A stretch of 5,379 nt of DNA from Eubacteriales bacterium (GCA_030527765.1 JAUNAE010000262.1:1-5379); one strand, 5' to 3'; positions 1-5,379 are shown, numbered from the stretch's first letter. Translations and numbers: made by a program. The notes: generated by a model not told the origin, from the letters alone.

Positions 1-130
1 GAAACATGAAATCAGGTCAAAGAAAATGCCCGGAAAGTTTGACCTGAAAGGTAGAAAAGCGAAAACAGGTCAAAAGAAGAGGCTGGGAAGTTTGACTTGA
101 AATGAAGAAACATGAAATCAGGTCAAAAGA
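1..130. repeat. Tandem 53-bp dyad repeats upstream of the hydrolase gene
   Basis: CAGGTCAAA occurs at 13-21, 66-74 and 119-127, exactly 53 bp apart. Its inverted partner TTTGACCTG is at 38-46, and the one-base variant TTTGACTTG is at 91-99, also 53 bp apart. Unit 1 can form a 10-bp stem (12-21 with 38-47) around a 16-nt loop. Unit 2 forms a similar stem with one G-T pair. The third unit has lost its right half. In addition, 1-21 is repeated identically at 107-127, two periods away. The array may start before the window. There is no T-run after either plus-strand stem, so these are not evident terminators for a plus-strand gene. They could be binding sites for a regulator of the next gene or a decayed intergenic repeat family. 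No coding is seen in 1-248. Confidence 0.8.
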
Positions 131-173
131 AGCCCAGATCGTAAGAAAAATGCCAAGAATGGTTGGGGATTTG

Positions 174-204
174 TTGTGAAAATCTCAGAAATTCCGTGTA
201 TAAT
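174..204 (+). promoter_or_regulatory. Probable sigma-A promoter of the hydrolase gene
   Basis: A perfect TATAAT -10 box lies at 199-204. The best -35 candidate is TTGTGA at 174-179, which leaves a long 19-nt spacer. The -35 is therefore weak and an activator may be needed. Transcription would start near 211, about 38 nt before the chosen start codon. Confidence 0.5.
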
Positions 205-235
205 GAAAGCAATAGCTAGTATCTGGTATGAACAC

Positions 236-242
236 AGGGGGA
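236..242 (+). promoter_or_regulatory. Ribosome binding site that fixes the hydrolase start
   Basis: AGGGGGA lies 6 nt before the ATG at 249. The in-frame upstream ATG at 228 has no comparable purine run before it, so 249 is preferred. Confidence 0.75.
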
Positions 243-248
243 AGCATT

Positions 249-1184
249 ATGGAAAAAGAAGTATATGAAACAAAGAAAGATCAGTCTGCGATGGTTGAGG
301 AGTGGGCGCGTCTGGTTCGAAAGACCTTCGGAGATGGGGACGCTGTTCGAGATGCGACAGTGAAAGATCCGGAAGATGTTCGGATGGTTACAGACATTCT
401 GTACGATGGTGTGAACCTTCTGGATGTTTACTATCCTGCATCTTATGACAAAGAAACTCCGGTTGTTGTGAATGTGCACGGCGGTGCCTATGTGTATGGA
501 AGCAAAGAAATTTACCGTCATTATGGACTGAACATGGCTTCTCAGGGCTGCATCTTTGTGAATGCAAACTACCGTCTGGCACCGGAATTTAAGTTTCCTG
601 CACAGCTGGAGGACATCAATCACGTTCTGGAATGGATTGTAAAAAACAGTGCAGAGTATTCTCTGCGCCCGGACAATGTATTTATGGCAGGAGACTCTGC
701 AGGAGCGCAGATGTTGAGCCATTTTGCAGCGATTTATTCCAATAAAGACTTTGCAGCACAGTTTGATTTCCGAATTCCGGAAGAAATCAAGCTGAAAGGT
801 GTAGCCCTGAACTGTGGTTTATATGACCTTAAGAAGATTGCCAATACACCGGAAGGAGAGGAAGAGCGCCCGGATGATCATTTGCTGATGGCAGCATATT
901 TGGGAGAAGAAGGAAAGAAGAAAACATCTCAGATTGATGTCCTCTCAAACATTACCGCAAACTATCCACCGGCGATCGTAATGACTTCCTATTATGACTT
1001 TTTGAGAGATCTGGCAAAACCATTCTACGATCTTCTGAAAGAGAGAGGAGCAGAGTGTATTTACCAGTTCTATGGAGAAGAAGGACAGGAGTATATGGGC
1101 CATGTGTTCCATTGTAATCTGAATCTGGAGGAAGCAAAAATCTGCAACAAAGATCAGCTTGATTTCTTTAGAAGACATGTATAA
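249..1184 (+). CDS. Alpha/beta-hydrolase, HSL-type (family IV) carboxylesterase
   Basis: This 311-residue protein is a probable cytoplasmic serine esterase; no signal peptide or membrane segment is seen. The HGG oxyanion-hole motif of the hormone-sensitive-lipase group is at residues 77-79 (VNVHGGAYVYG). It is followed by the family signature YRLAPE near 108-113. The nucleophile elbow GDSAG places the catalytic serine at 150. A likely acid is Asp250 in SYYDFLRD, corresponding to the usual DPLRDE region, and the likely base is His285 in MGHVF. The length of about 310 residues is normal for the family, so the gene looks intact. An ATG at 228 would add seven residues, but the Shine-Dalgarno site favours 249. 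Such enzymes hydrolyse short-chain acyl or acetyl esters; the substrate here cannot be read from the sequence. The MATE transporter gene follows 191 bp downstream on the same strand, with no terminator seen between them. Confidence 0.9.
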   Translation: MEKEVYETKKDQSAMVEEWARLVRKTFGDGDAVRDATVKDPEDVRMVTDILYDGVNLLDVYYPASYDKETPVVVNVHGGAYVYGSKEIYRHYGLNMASQGCIFVNANYRLAPEFKFPAQLEDINHVLEWIVKNSAEYSLRPDNVFMAGDSAGAQMLSHFAAIYSNKDFAAQFDFRIPEEIKLKGVALNCGLYDLKKIANTPEGEEERPDDHLLMAAYLGEEGKKKTSQIDVLSNITANYPPAIVMTSYYDFLRDLAKPFYDLLKERGAECIYQFYGEEGQEYMGHVFHCNLNLEEAKICNKDQLDFFRRHV

Positions 1185-1229
1185 AAAATAGAGGATTCAG
1201 TAAAAATCAAGTTGTAAATTCAGAAATAG

Positions 1230-1245
1230 ATTATAAATTTATAAT
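1230..1245. promoter_or_regulatory. Perfect 16-bp AT palindrome overlapping a possible -10 box
   Basis: ATTATAAATTTATAAT is identical to its reverse complement. It contains TATAAT on the plus strand (1240-1245) and also on the minus strand. A good -35 is not visible: TTGTAA at 1212-1217 would leave a 22-nt spacer. The palindrome could be an operator or promoter core for the transporter gene, giving a leader of roughly 125 nt, or simply an AT-rich chance dyad. The rest of the gap (1185-1375) holds a repeated AATTAGATT (1262-1270 and 1313-1321) and a weak 5-bp stem (1283-1287 with 1303-1307). No riboswitch class was recognised. Confidence 0.4.
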
Positions 1246-1362
1246 GAGGATATGAATCCAAAATTAGATTCTGATTATCAAATCCAGGTAAGATCATGTA
1301 GTCTGGAGTAAGAATTAGATTTTAAGGATCAGAACCAGAAATCCGCAAAACTACAATGAAAT

Positions 1363-1368
1363 GGTGAG
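1363..1368 (+). promoter_or_regulatory. Ribosome binding site that fixes the MATE start
   Basis: GGTGAG matches the GGTGA part of the extended Shine-Dalgarno consensus and sits 7 nt before the ATG at 1376. The in-frame ATG at 1361 is preceded by a run with no such site, so the shorter protein is preferred. Confidence 0.6.
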
Positions 1369-1375
1369 AAGAAAA

Positions 1376-2788
1376 ATGGACAAGGAAAGCGAAAGCATCA
1401 GTCAAAAACCAAAAAGAACTTCCAATAATGAGATCGATATGCTGCATGGGCCACTGACCGGAAAGATTCTGGCAATGGCAATTCCCATTGCATTGAGCAG
1501 TATTCTGCAGCAGTTGTTTAACTCTGTGGATGTTGCGGTTGTAGGACGATTTGCAAGCAGTCAGGCCCAGGCAGCAGTGGGGTGCAACGGCCCGGTCATC
1601 AATTTGTTTTTGAATCTGTTTGTGGGAATTTCGGTTGGTGCAAATGTCATTGCGGCCAACTATATCGGACAGAAAAAGCAGGACAAAATCAAAGAAACCG
1701 TTCATACAGCCATGACCATCGCCTTGATCAGTGGAGCGCTGTTACTGGTTCTCGGGCAGGTGCTTGCAAGACCGATTTTGGAGTGGATGGATACGCCGGA
1801 GGATGTGCTGGAGCATGCAATTCTGTATCTCAAAATTTACTTCCTTGGCATGCCTTTTATCATGGTTTATAACTTTGGAGCGGCCATTCTGCGAAGTGTA
1901 GGAGATACCAAGCGGCCCCTTCGCTGCCTGTTGATTTCCGGAGTGATCAATGCCGTTCTGAACATGATTCTTGTCATTGTATTTCATATGGGAGTGGCAG
2001 GAGTTGCGATCGCGACTATGGTTTCCAATATCATCAGTTCCAGCATGGTCTGGTACTTCCTGTCCCATGAGAAAGGGATCATTCATCTGTCTGTCAAAGA
2101 CCTCGGAATCACTGCCTATGAGATGAAAAAAATTCTCCGAGTAGGAGTCCCGGCAGGTCTCCAGACAGCGATTTTTTCCTTTTCAAACGTGTGCATTCAG
2201 TCTGCTCTGAATGGATATGGTTCAGATGCTGTAGCAGGATCTGCCATCACATTAAACTACGAATTTTTCACATATTTCATACTGGGAGCTTTCAACCAGA
2301 CAGTCATTACGTTTACAAGCCAGAATTTCGGAGCAGGGAAGTATGACCGCTGCAAAGAAGTCTACCGGAAATGCCTGTTCTTTGGAGTCGTATTCACATT
2401 TATGATGAGCATGACCTTCCTTTTGGGACACAAGTTTTTCATTGGACTTTTTACGACAGAACCAAATGTCGCAGCTTACGCAAAAACACGTATGAATTAC
2501 CTTTTGACTTATAATTGTATTGCCGGTTCTTATGAGATTTCCGGTGCAGCCCTTCGAGGTATCGGGTATTCTATGACACCGGCGCTTCTGACGGTGTTTG
2601 GAGTGTGCGTACTTCGACTTCTGTGGGTTTATCTGGTGTGTCCGAGAGTTCCGGGATTCTCCGTGCTCATGAGCGTTTACCCGATATCCTGGGTAATCAC
2701 AGGAATTATGGTTGTGGCAGTTTATCTTGTGATACGAAAAAAAGTATTCTCGAGAAGTATGGCTCGCAGAAACGACCTGATTTTATAA
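1376..2788 (+). CDS. MATE family multidrug/metabolite efflux transporter
   Basis: This 470-residue integral membrane protein is of the usual MATE length and has about twelve hydrophobic segments. MATE proteins export cationic drugs, dyes or metabolites across the cytoplasmic membrane in exchange for Na+ or H+. The two-lobed internal duplication is visible. In the N-half, PIALSSILQQLFNSVDVAVVGRF (about 37-59) is followed by AILRSVGDTKRPL (170-182). In the C-half, VPAGLQTAIFSFSNVCIQSALN (about 258-279) is followed by AALRGIGYSMTP (390-401). The N-terminus is short, polar and cytoplasmic (1-22), followed by the typical GPLTGKIL entry to helix 1. The C-terminal tail is basic. Neither the substrate nor the coupling ion can be assigned. 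The ATG at 1361 would add five residues but has a poorer ribosome site. A strong terminator follows the stop codon immediately. Confidence 0.95.
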   Translation: MDKESESISQKPKRTSNNEIDMLHGPLTGKILAMAIPIALSSILQQLFNSVDVAVVGRFASSQAQAAVGCNGPVINLFLNLFVGISVGANVIAANYIGQKKQDKIKETVHTAMTIALISGALLLVLGQVLARPILEWMDTPEDVLEHAILYLKIYFLGMPFIMVYNFGAAILRSVGDTKRPLRCLLISGVINAVLNMILVIVFHMGVAGVAIATMVSNIISSSMVWYFLSHEKGIIHLSVKDLGITAYEMKKILRVGVPAGLQTAIFSFSNVCIQSALNGYGSDAVAGSAITLNYEFFTYFILGAFNQTVITFTSQNFGAGKYDRCKEVYRKCLFFGVVFTFMMSMTFLLGHKFFIGLFTTEPNVAAYAKTRMNYLLTYNCIAGSYEISGAALRGIGYSMTPALLTVFGVCVLRLLWVYLVCPRVPGFSVLMSVYPISWVITGIMVVAVYLVIRKKVFSRSMARRNDLIL

Positions 2789-2792
2789 GCAA

Positions 2793-2822
2793 AAAGCGGA
2801 GAGAATTGCTCTCCGCTTTATT
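2793..2822 (+). terminator. Intrinsic terminator of the MATE gene
   Basis: An 11-bp perfect stem (AAAGCGGAGAG at 2793-2803 with CTCTCCGCTTT at 2809-2819) closes a 5-nt loop and runs into TTTATTT. It begins 4 nt after the MATE stop codon. The A-rich 5' side may also let it act on the minus strand. Confidence 0.93.
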
Positions 2823-2850
2823 TGAAAAATGAAAACATATACAAAGTGAG

Positions 2851-2860
2851 AAAGGCGAGG
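2851..2860 (+). promoter_or_regulatory. Ribosome binding site of the LRR protein gene
   Basis: The purine run AAAGGCGAGG abuts the ATG at 2861, with AAAGG 5 nt away. It favours this ATG over an upstream TTG at 2822, which falls in the terminator tail, and over a GTG at 2846. A competing site, GGAG at 3011-3014, lies 5 nt before an internal in-frame ATG at 3020. Starting there would remove the basic region in front of the signal peptide. No convincing promoter lies between the MATE terminator and this gene. Confidence 0.5.
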
Positions 2861-3709
2861 ATGGTGTATAAGAATACGTTCCATGAAAAGAAGATACACG
2901 AAAAAAAGACGTATGAGAAAGTAGCAGAGCGGATTGCGAATGTCCACGTTGCTTTGAGAGAAAATCATCTTTATCAGAAGGATTCCAAACTTCAGAAATG
3001 CAGGAATGTTGGAGTGTTAATGATGTTTTTGCTCCTGTGGAATGTGGGATATATTTCTTTTATTGATACATCAGTGTATGCAGAGCAGATAATTCCAGAA
3101 GAAGCATCCTCAGAGCAGATAACTCCAGAAAAAGCCGCTTCAGAGCAAACACCTCCGGAAACGATTCGGGAAATTGGAAATGCAGCATTCTGCGGCTGCA
3201 CGTATCTTCAGGGACTGGAATTCCCGGAGTCTCTTGAGAAGATCGGACATAGAGCGTTCTATAAGCGATGGAGTTCTGCTTTGATGGATTACATGGGAGA
3301 AGATGAGATTGTAAAAATCGGCAGTCACATCACGTTCATTGGAAAAGGTGCTTTCATGGAATATTCGAATCTTGCCTTTGAGGTTTCCAAAGACAATCCG
3401 AAGTATTCATCAGAGGATGGTTTGCTTCTGAATAAGGAAGGGGATACCATTCTTGCATTTCCGAAAAAGAGAAAAGGAACTTACACGATTCCGGAAGGAA
3501 TTATCTGCCTGGAAGATGACTCCTTCCCATACCACGGAGAAATAACGGAACTGACGTTGTCGGATTCTCTGGAAACGGTCAAAGATGTTTCTTTACCTTC
3601 GGAATTGAAAAAACTTACCATCGGTGCATCCTTACAGGAAATTCCGGAGTTTTTTGTAAAAGATAGGACAGAAGTTATCATATCAGAGGAAAATCCGTAT
3701 CTGAATTAA
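2861..3709 (+). CDS. Secreted BspA-like leucine-rich-repeat (LRR_5) protein, probably C-terminally truncated
   Basis: This 282-residue protein has a long, basic N-terminal region (1-49, with a repeated HEKK), then a hydrophobic segment (about 50-68). A likely signal peptidase site is VYA-EQ at 74/75. A low-complexity linker of three 10-residue Glu/Pro-rich units follows (75-100). The rest consists of LRR_5-type repeats: IREIGNAAFCGC, LEFPESLEKIGHRAFYK, ITFIGKGAFMEYSNL, YTIPEGI, LTLSDSLETV and LKKLTIGASLQEIP. An island motif, SKDNPKYSSEDGLLLNKEG, is at about 176-194. A second island begins at 274 (ISEENPYLN), but the stop codon interrupts it. BspA-family proteins are extracellular and often mediate adhesion; that role is inferred here. 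No LPXTG motif, cell-wall-binding repeats or C-terminal anchor are present, which fits truncation. The stop lies 4 bp before an inverted-repeat element. The product may be a secreted remnant or a pseudogene. Confidence 0.75.
   Translation: MVYKNTFHEKKIHEKKTYEKVAERIANVHVALRENHLYQKDSKLQKCRNVGVLMMFLLLWNVGYISFIDTSVYAEQIIPEEASSEQITPEKAASEQTPPETIREIGNAAFCGCTYLQGLEFPESLEKIGHRAFYKRWSSALMDYMGEDEIVKIGSHITFIGKGAFMEYSNLAFEVSKDNPKYSSEDGLLLNKEGDTILAFPKKRKGTYTIPEGIICLEDDSFPYHGEITELTLSDSLETVKDVSLPSELKKLTIGASLQEIPEFFVKDRTEVIISEENPYLN
3081..3163 (+). repeat. In-frame 30-bp tandem repeat in the LRR gene linker
   Basis: Two full units (3081-3110 and 3111-3140) and one partial unit (3141-3163) begin with CAGAGCA and keep a CTCCAGAA/CTCCGGAA core. 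They encode a decapeptide pattern SEQxxPExAx between the signal peptide and the LRR domain. Unit number could vary between strains by slippage without breaking the frame. Confidence 0.85.
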
Positions 3710-3737
3710 ATCGCGAATCTCGTAAGAAGAATCGCGC

Positions 3738-3777
3738 GAGTTCGGCAGTTGCGAAGCAACTTTCTTCTGCCGAACTC
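3738..3777 (+). other. Nested hairpin in the left inverted repeat
   Basis: GAGTTCGGCAG (3738-3748) pairs perfectly with CTGCCGAACTC (3767-3777). Inside it, TTGC (3749-3752) pairs with GCAA (3756-3759) around GAA. There is no T-run directly after it, so it is not a standard terminator. It may be a structured RNA repeat in the 3' end of the LRR transcript. Confidence 0.6.
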
Positions 3778-3831
3778 TGCATCAAGTAAGTCCATCGCTT
3801 CAAATGCGTAGAGATGTGTTTACAATGTAAG

Positions 3832-3892
3832 AGAAAAGTCCCCGTCTGAGATGCGAAGAGCATCAGAAAATGATGGGGACTTTTCTATATTT
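3832..3892. terminator. Bidirectional-looking intrinsic terminator inside the inverted-repeat element
   Basis: A 12-bp perfect stem (AGAAAAGTCCCC at 3832-3843 with GGGGACTTTTCT at 3875-3886) is followed by ATATTT. The interior adds a second stem: TCTG (3845-3848) and ATGC (3851-3854), separated by a 2-nt bulge, pair with GCAT-CAGA (3860-3867). The A-rich left side gives a U-rich tail on the opposite strand as well. It would end transcription of the LRR gene about 120 nt after its stop and insulate the downstream promoter. Confidence 0.85.
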
Positions 3893-3904
3893 CGGGAAAT
3901 TGTG

Positions 3905-3933
3905 TTGACCCGGAAGAAGCTGGACGATACAAT
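3905..3933 (+). promoter_or_regulatory. Near-consensus sigma-A promoter for the protease gene
   Basis: TTGACC (3905-3910) and TACAAT (3928-3933) are separated by the ideal 17 nt; each hexamer matches consensus at five of six positions. Transcription would start near 3940, giving a leader of about 195 nt that includes the right inverted-repeat arm with its AGTTGC-TTC-GCAACT hairpin (4014-4028). The promoter lies inside the inverted-repeat element and just downstream of its terminator. Confidence 0.75.
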
Positions 3934-4135
3934 AAGCTATACAATGATTCAACATCATATGAATACACGAAAAAATGATATTGTTATTGAAACAGTACAG
4001 GATGGCATATGAAAGTTGCTTCGCAACTGCTGAACTTGCACACGAATTTTCTTACGAGATTCGGCTGCTGATAAGGAGTAAAGCGGATTGCAAGAAGCCG
4101 ATTGAATCGACTATGCCGAGGGAAGGATCAGAAAG

Positions 4136-5158
4136 ATGAAAAATAAGAAAATTTGGCTGGCAGCAGGAGCTGCACTTTGTATGACTGTATGCAGCACTGC
4201 TTTTGCAGAAACAACAGACGCAGCAAAAGGAGATGCAGTCGCAGTTGTGGCTGAGGATGATGAAACAGGTATTCAGGAAGCACTGAATTCACTGGAAAAC
4301 GGTTATGTTGGGATGAATCTGGAATCCGGGGAGTTGTCCTTCTATGAGAATGGTGAATCCAAAGAGGGTGCAGCTGATGGAACTTCAGGATCCATTGCAG
4401 GAGATCTGGAAGTTTATAAGGCAGAGCAGCCGGAAGAAAAGGAAGAAGACAGCACAGATGTGCGAACGGTCTTCGGACAGGACGACCGCACGACTCTGGA
4501 CGCTAATTCCAGAGCGGTCTATCCTTTTAGTTCAGTTGTACTTATCGAAGCGGAATTTCAGAATGGTATGTATGCGACAGGTACCGGATGCATGATCAGC
4601 GCAGATACCGTATTAACCTGTGGACATTGCGTGTATGATCCGACATTGGGGGGATGGCCGGTGTCAGTCACAGTAGTACCGGGATATGCGCCGGATGACT
4701 GGCCTTTTGGAACGGCAAGCGGCAGTGAAGCTTATGTCATGGATGATTTTCTGCTTGCGGCTTCTCAGCAGGTTGGAAATGATGATTGGTACAATTCCAT
4801 TCCGGCACATATGGATCTTGCGACCATTAAGCTGGACCAGAACATTGGTGACCAGACCGGTTGGGTTGGCATAGAGGCGGTCAATGATTCTCTGCTTCAG
4901 CGTTGGATTGTTTCTGCGGGATATCCTCTTGGAAACCAGGAAATCAAAGTAGATGGTGTCATTAAAGAGGAAGACGATGAGAACCTGTATTATAATTTCG
5001 ATACACAACCGGGTCAGAGTGGAAGCCCGATGTTCCTGTATGAAAATGACGAATACAAAATAATCGGAGTCGTGAACGCAGAGAACGAAATGATTAATTT
5101 CGGTGTGCGTCTGACAGACGAGAAAATCAACTGGATTAAGGACTGTATGAATTCATAA
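4136..5158 (+). CDS. Secreted V8/glutamyl-endopeptidase-like serine protease (peptidase family S1B)
   Basis: This 340-residue preproenzyme has a signal peptide at 1-24 (KNKK, a hydrophobic core, AFA-E). A very acidic propeptide follows (about 25-110). The catalytic domain starts around Thr111: TVFGQDDRT resembles, as I recall it, the SVIGSDDRT N-terminus of mature Bacillus licheniformis glutamyl endopeptidase. The chymotrypsin-fold triad is present: His164 (TCGHCVYD), Asp227 (HMDLATIKL) and Ser295 (PGQSGSP). Cys152 and Cys165 could form the disulfide that flanks the active-site His. The ending GVRLTDEKINWIKD is typical of the family. Thr290, five residues before the Ser, matches an S1-pocket Thr of V8. 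The usual pocket His (GIH or VH) is replaced by Val313 (IIGVVNAEN), so Glu specificity is doubtful. AAGG at 4123-4126 lies 9 nt before this ATG, which starts a classic signal peptide. The protein acts outside the cell and probably needs cleavage near Arg110. Confidence 0.9.
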   Translation: MKNKKIWLAAGAALCMTVCSTAFAETTDAAKGDAVAVVAEDDETGIQEALNSLENGYVGMNLESGELSFYENGESKEGAADGTSGSIAGDLEVYKAEQPEEKEEDSTDVRTVFGQDDRTTLDANSRAVYPFSSVVLIEAEFQNGMYATGTGCMISADTVLTCGHCVYDPTLGGWPVSVTVVPGYAPDDWPFGTASGSEAYVMDDFLLAASQQVGNDDWYNSIPAHMDLATIKLDQNIGDQTGWVGIEAVNDSLLQRWIVSAGYPLGNQEIKVDGVIKEEDDENLYYNFDTQPGQSGSPMFLYENDEYKIIGVVNAENEMINFGVRLTDEKINWIKDCMNS

Positions 5159-5165
5159 GGAAAAC

Positions 5166-5281
5166 AAGGGAAAAGAGAAATCCCTTTATCGGAAACTGTA
5201 AGGGAAATAAGGAAAAGAGAATTCCCTTTATCGAAGAAGGTAAGGCAAATAAATAAAGAAAAGAGAACTCCCTTCATCGGA
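5166..5281 (+). repeat. Three direct repeats of a terminator arm after the protease gene
   Basis: A 22-bp unit of the form AAAAGAGAANTCCCTTTATCGG occurs at 5171-5192, 5213-5234 and 5259-5280, with one to three differences between copies and steps of 42 and 46 bp. Copy 1 can form a small AAGGGA/TCCCTT hairpin (5166-5171 with 5181-5186). Copy 3 is the 5' arm of the final terminator. The first two copies could compete for the same 3' arm in RNA, or they may be decayed duplications of the terminator. Confidence 0.8.
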
Positions 5282-5329
5282 GATTGTGAAGTGTATAAAA
5301 ACTTCCAAAATCCGATGAAGGGAGTTTTT
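5266..5329 (+). terminator. Intrinsic terminator of the protease gene
   Basis: A 16-bp perfect stem (AACTCCCTTCATCGGA at 5266-5281 with its complement at 5311-5326) ends in TTTTT (5325-5329). A small inner stem, GAAGT (5288-5292) with ACTTC (5301-5305), caps it. It lies about 105 bp past the protease stop. Nothing further is recognised in 5330-5379. Confidence 0.9.
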
Positions 5330-5379
5330 GGTTGATAGATAAATTGTTTTGGCAAAAAGCATGAATGCTGATTGGCACT

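Larger units (their letters stand above)
3714..4063. repeat. MITE-like element with ~50-bp inverted terminal repeats
   Basis: The left arm (3714-3763) is repeated in inverted orientation at 4012-4063. The outer 15 bp (CGAATCTCGTAAGAA) and the inner 19 bp (GCAGTTGCGAAGCAACTTT) are identical. The middle differs by several substitutions and a 2-nt indel. Each arm carries its own hairpin, AGTTGC-GAA-GCAACT or its complement. The left arm also has an 11-bp outer stem (3738-3748 with 3767-3777). About 250 bp lie between the arms, holding a terminator and a promoter but no transposase. No target-site duplication was found beside 3714 or 4063, so it may not be a true transposable unit; two convergent copies of a dispersed intergenic repeat are equally possible. 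Confidence 0.75.

Noticed and set aside
1..130. CRISPR array
   Set aside because: The 53-bp period is too regular in its spacer positions, the intervening sequences are related to each other, and no cas genes are present.
216..722. Minus-strand ORF of 168 codons opposite the hydrolase
   Set aside because: The plus-strand frame encodes a clear esterase with all motifs; the reverse frame has no known motifs and is a shadow.
1246..1375. Possible riboswitch in the MATE leader
   Set aside because: Only a 5-bp stem and short repeats are visible; no conserved core of a known efflux-linked riboswitch was recognised.
3678..3863. Minus-strand ORF of 61 codons across the LRR stop and the left repeat arm
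   Set aside because: It reads through the repeat hairpins and the terminator and shows no ribosome site or recognisable domain; it is probably a by-product of the repeat.
3851..4012. Small plus-strand ORF of 53 codons inside the inverted-repeat element (begins MRRASENDGDF, ends VQDGI)
   Set aside because: It has no ribosome binding site, overlaps the terminator hairpin and the promoter, and resembles no family I recognise. It could be a decayed remnant, but coding is not supported.
4178..4192. Lipobox at Cys15 or Cys19 of the protease signal peptide
   Set aside because: The residues before each Cys (AAL and MTV) do not fit the lipobox, and a good AFA-E signal peptidase I site follows.
5014..5355. 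Minus-strand ORF of 113 codons over the terminator repeats
   Set aside because: Its repetitive sequence comes from translating the 22-bp repeats and the terminator; it overlaps the protease end and has no family match.

Overview
The window looks like chromosomal DNA from a low-to-moderate-GC Gram-positive bacterium, most likely a gut clostridium of the Lachnospiraceae type. Support for this: purine-rich Shine-Dalgarno sites, TATAAT-like promoters, compact intrinsic terminators, a BspA-type leucine-rich-repeat surface protein, and a secreted V8/glutamyl-endopeptidase-like serine protease. This placement is inferred from gene content; no marker gene is present.

Layout. All four convincing genes are on the + strand. 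Bases 1-130 hold tandem units with a 53-bp period, each built around a CAGGTCAAA / TTTGACCTG dyad. A probable promoter follows, then an HSL-family alpha/beta-hydrolase (249-1184). A 191-bp gap carries a perfect 16-bp AT palindrome that overlaps a possible -10 box. Next comes a 12-helix MATE transporter (1376-2788), closed by a strong terminator (2793-2822). A secreted LRR_5/BspA-like protein follows (2861-3709); it stops in the middle of a repeat.

The stop of the LRR gene lies 4 bp from an approximately 350-bp element (3714-4063) bounded by imperfect inverted repeats of about 50 bp. The element contains a two-way terminator hairpin (3832-3886) and a near-consensus sigma-A promoter (3905-3933). 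That promoter points into a secreted S1-family protease with an acidic propeptide (4136-5158). After the protease come three direct repeats of 22 bp, the last of which is the 5' arm of a 16-bp terminator stem (5266-5329).

How the genes relate. Terminators after the transporter, after the LRR gene and after the protease suggest mostly separate transcription units rather than one operon. The hydrolase and transporter could be co-transcribed, since no terminator was seen between them, but the gap is long. The LRR protein and the protease both carry signal peptides and act outside the cytoplasm. No functional link between the genes is shown by the sequence. I see no defence system, CRISPR array, RNA gene or transposase. 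The most unusual parts are the inverted-repeat element, which supplies both a terminator and a promoter, and the protease, which keeps its catalytic triad but appears to lack the histidine that gives glutamyl endopeptidases their specificity.
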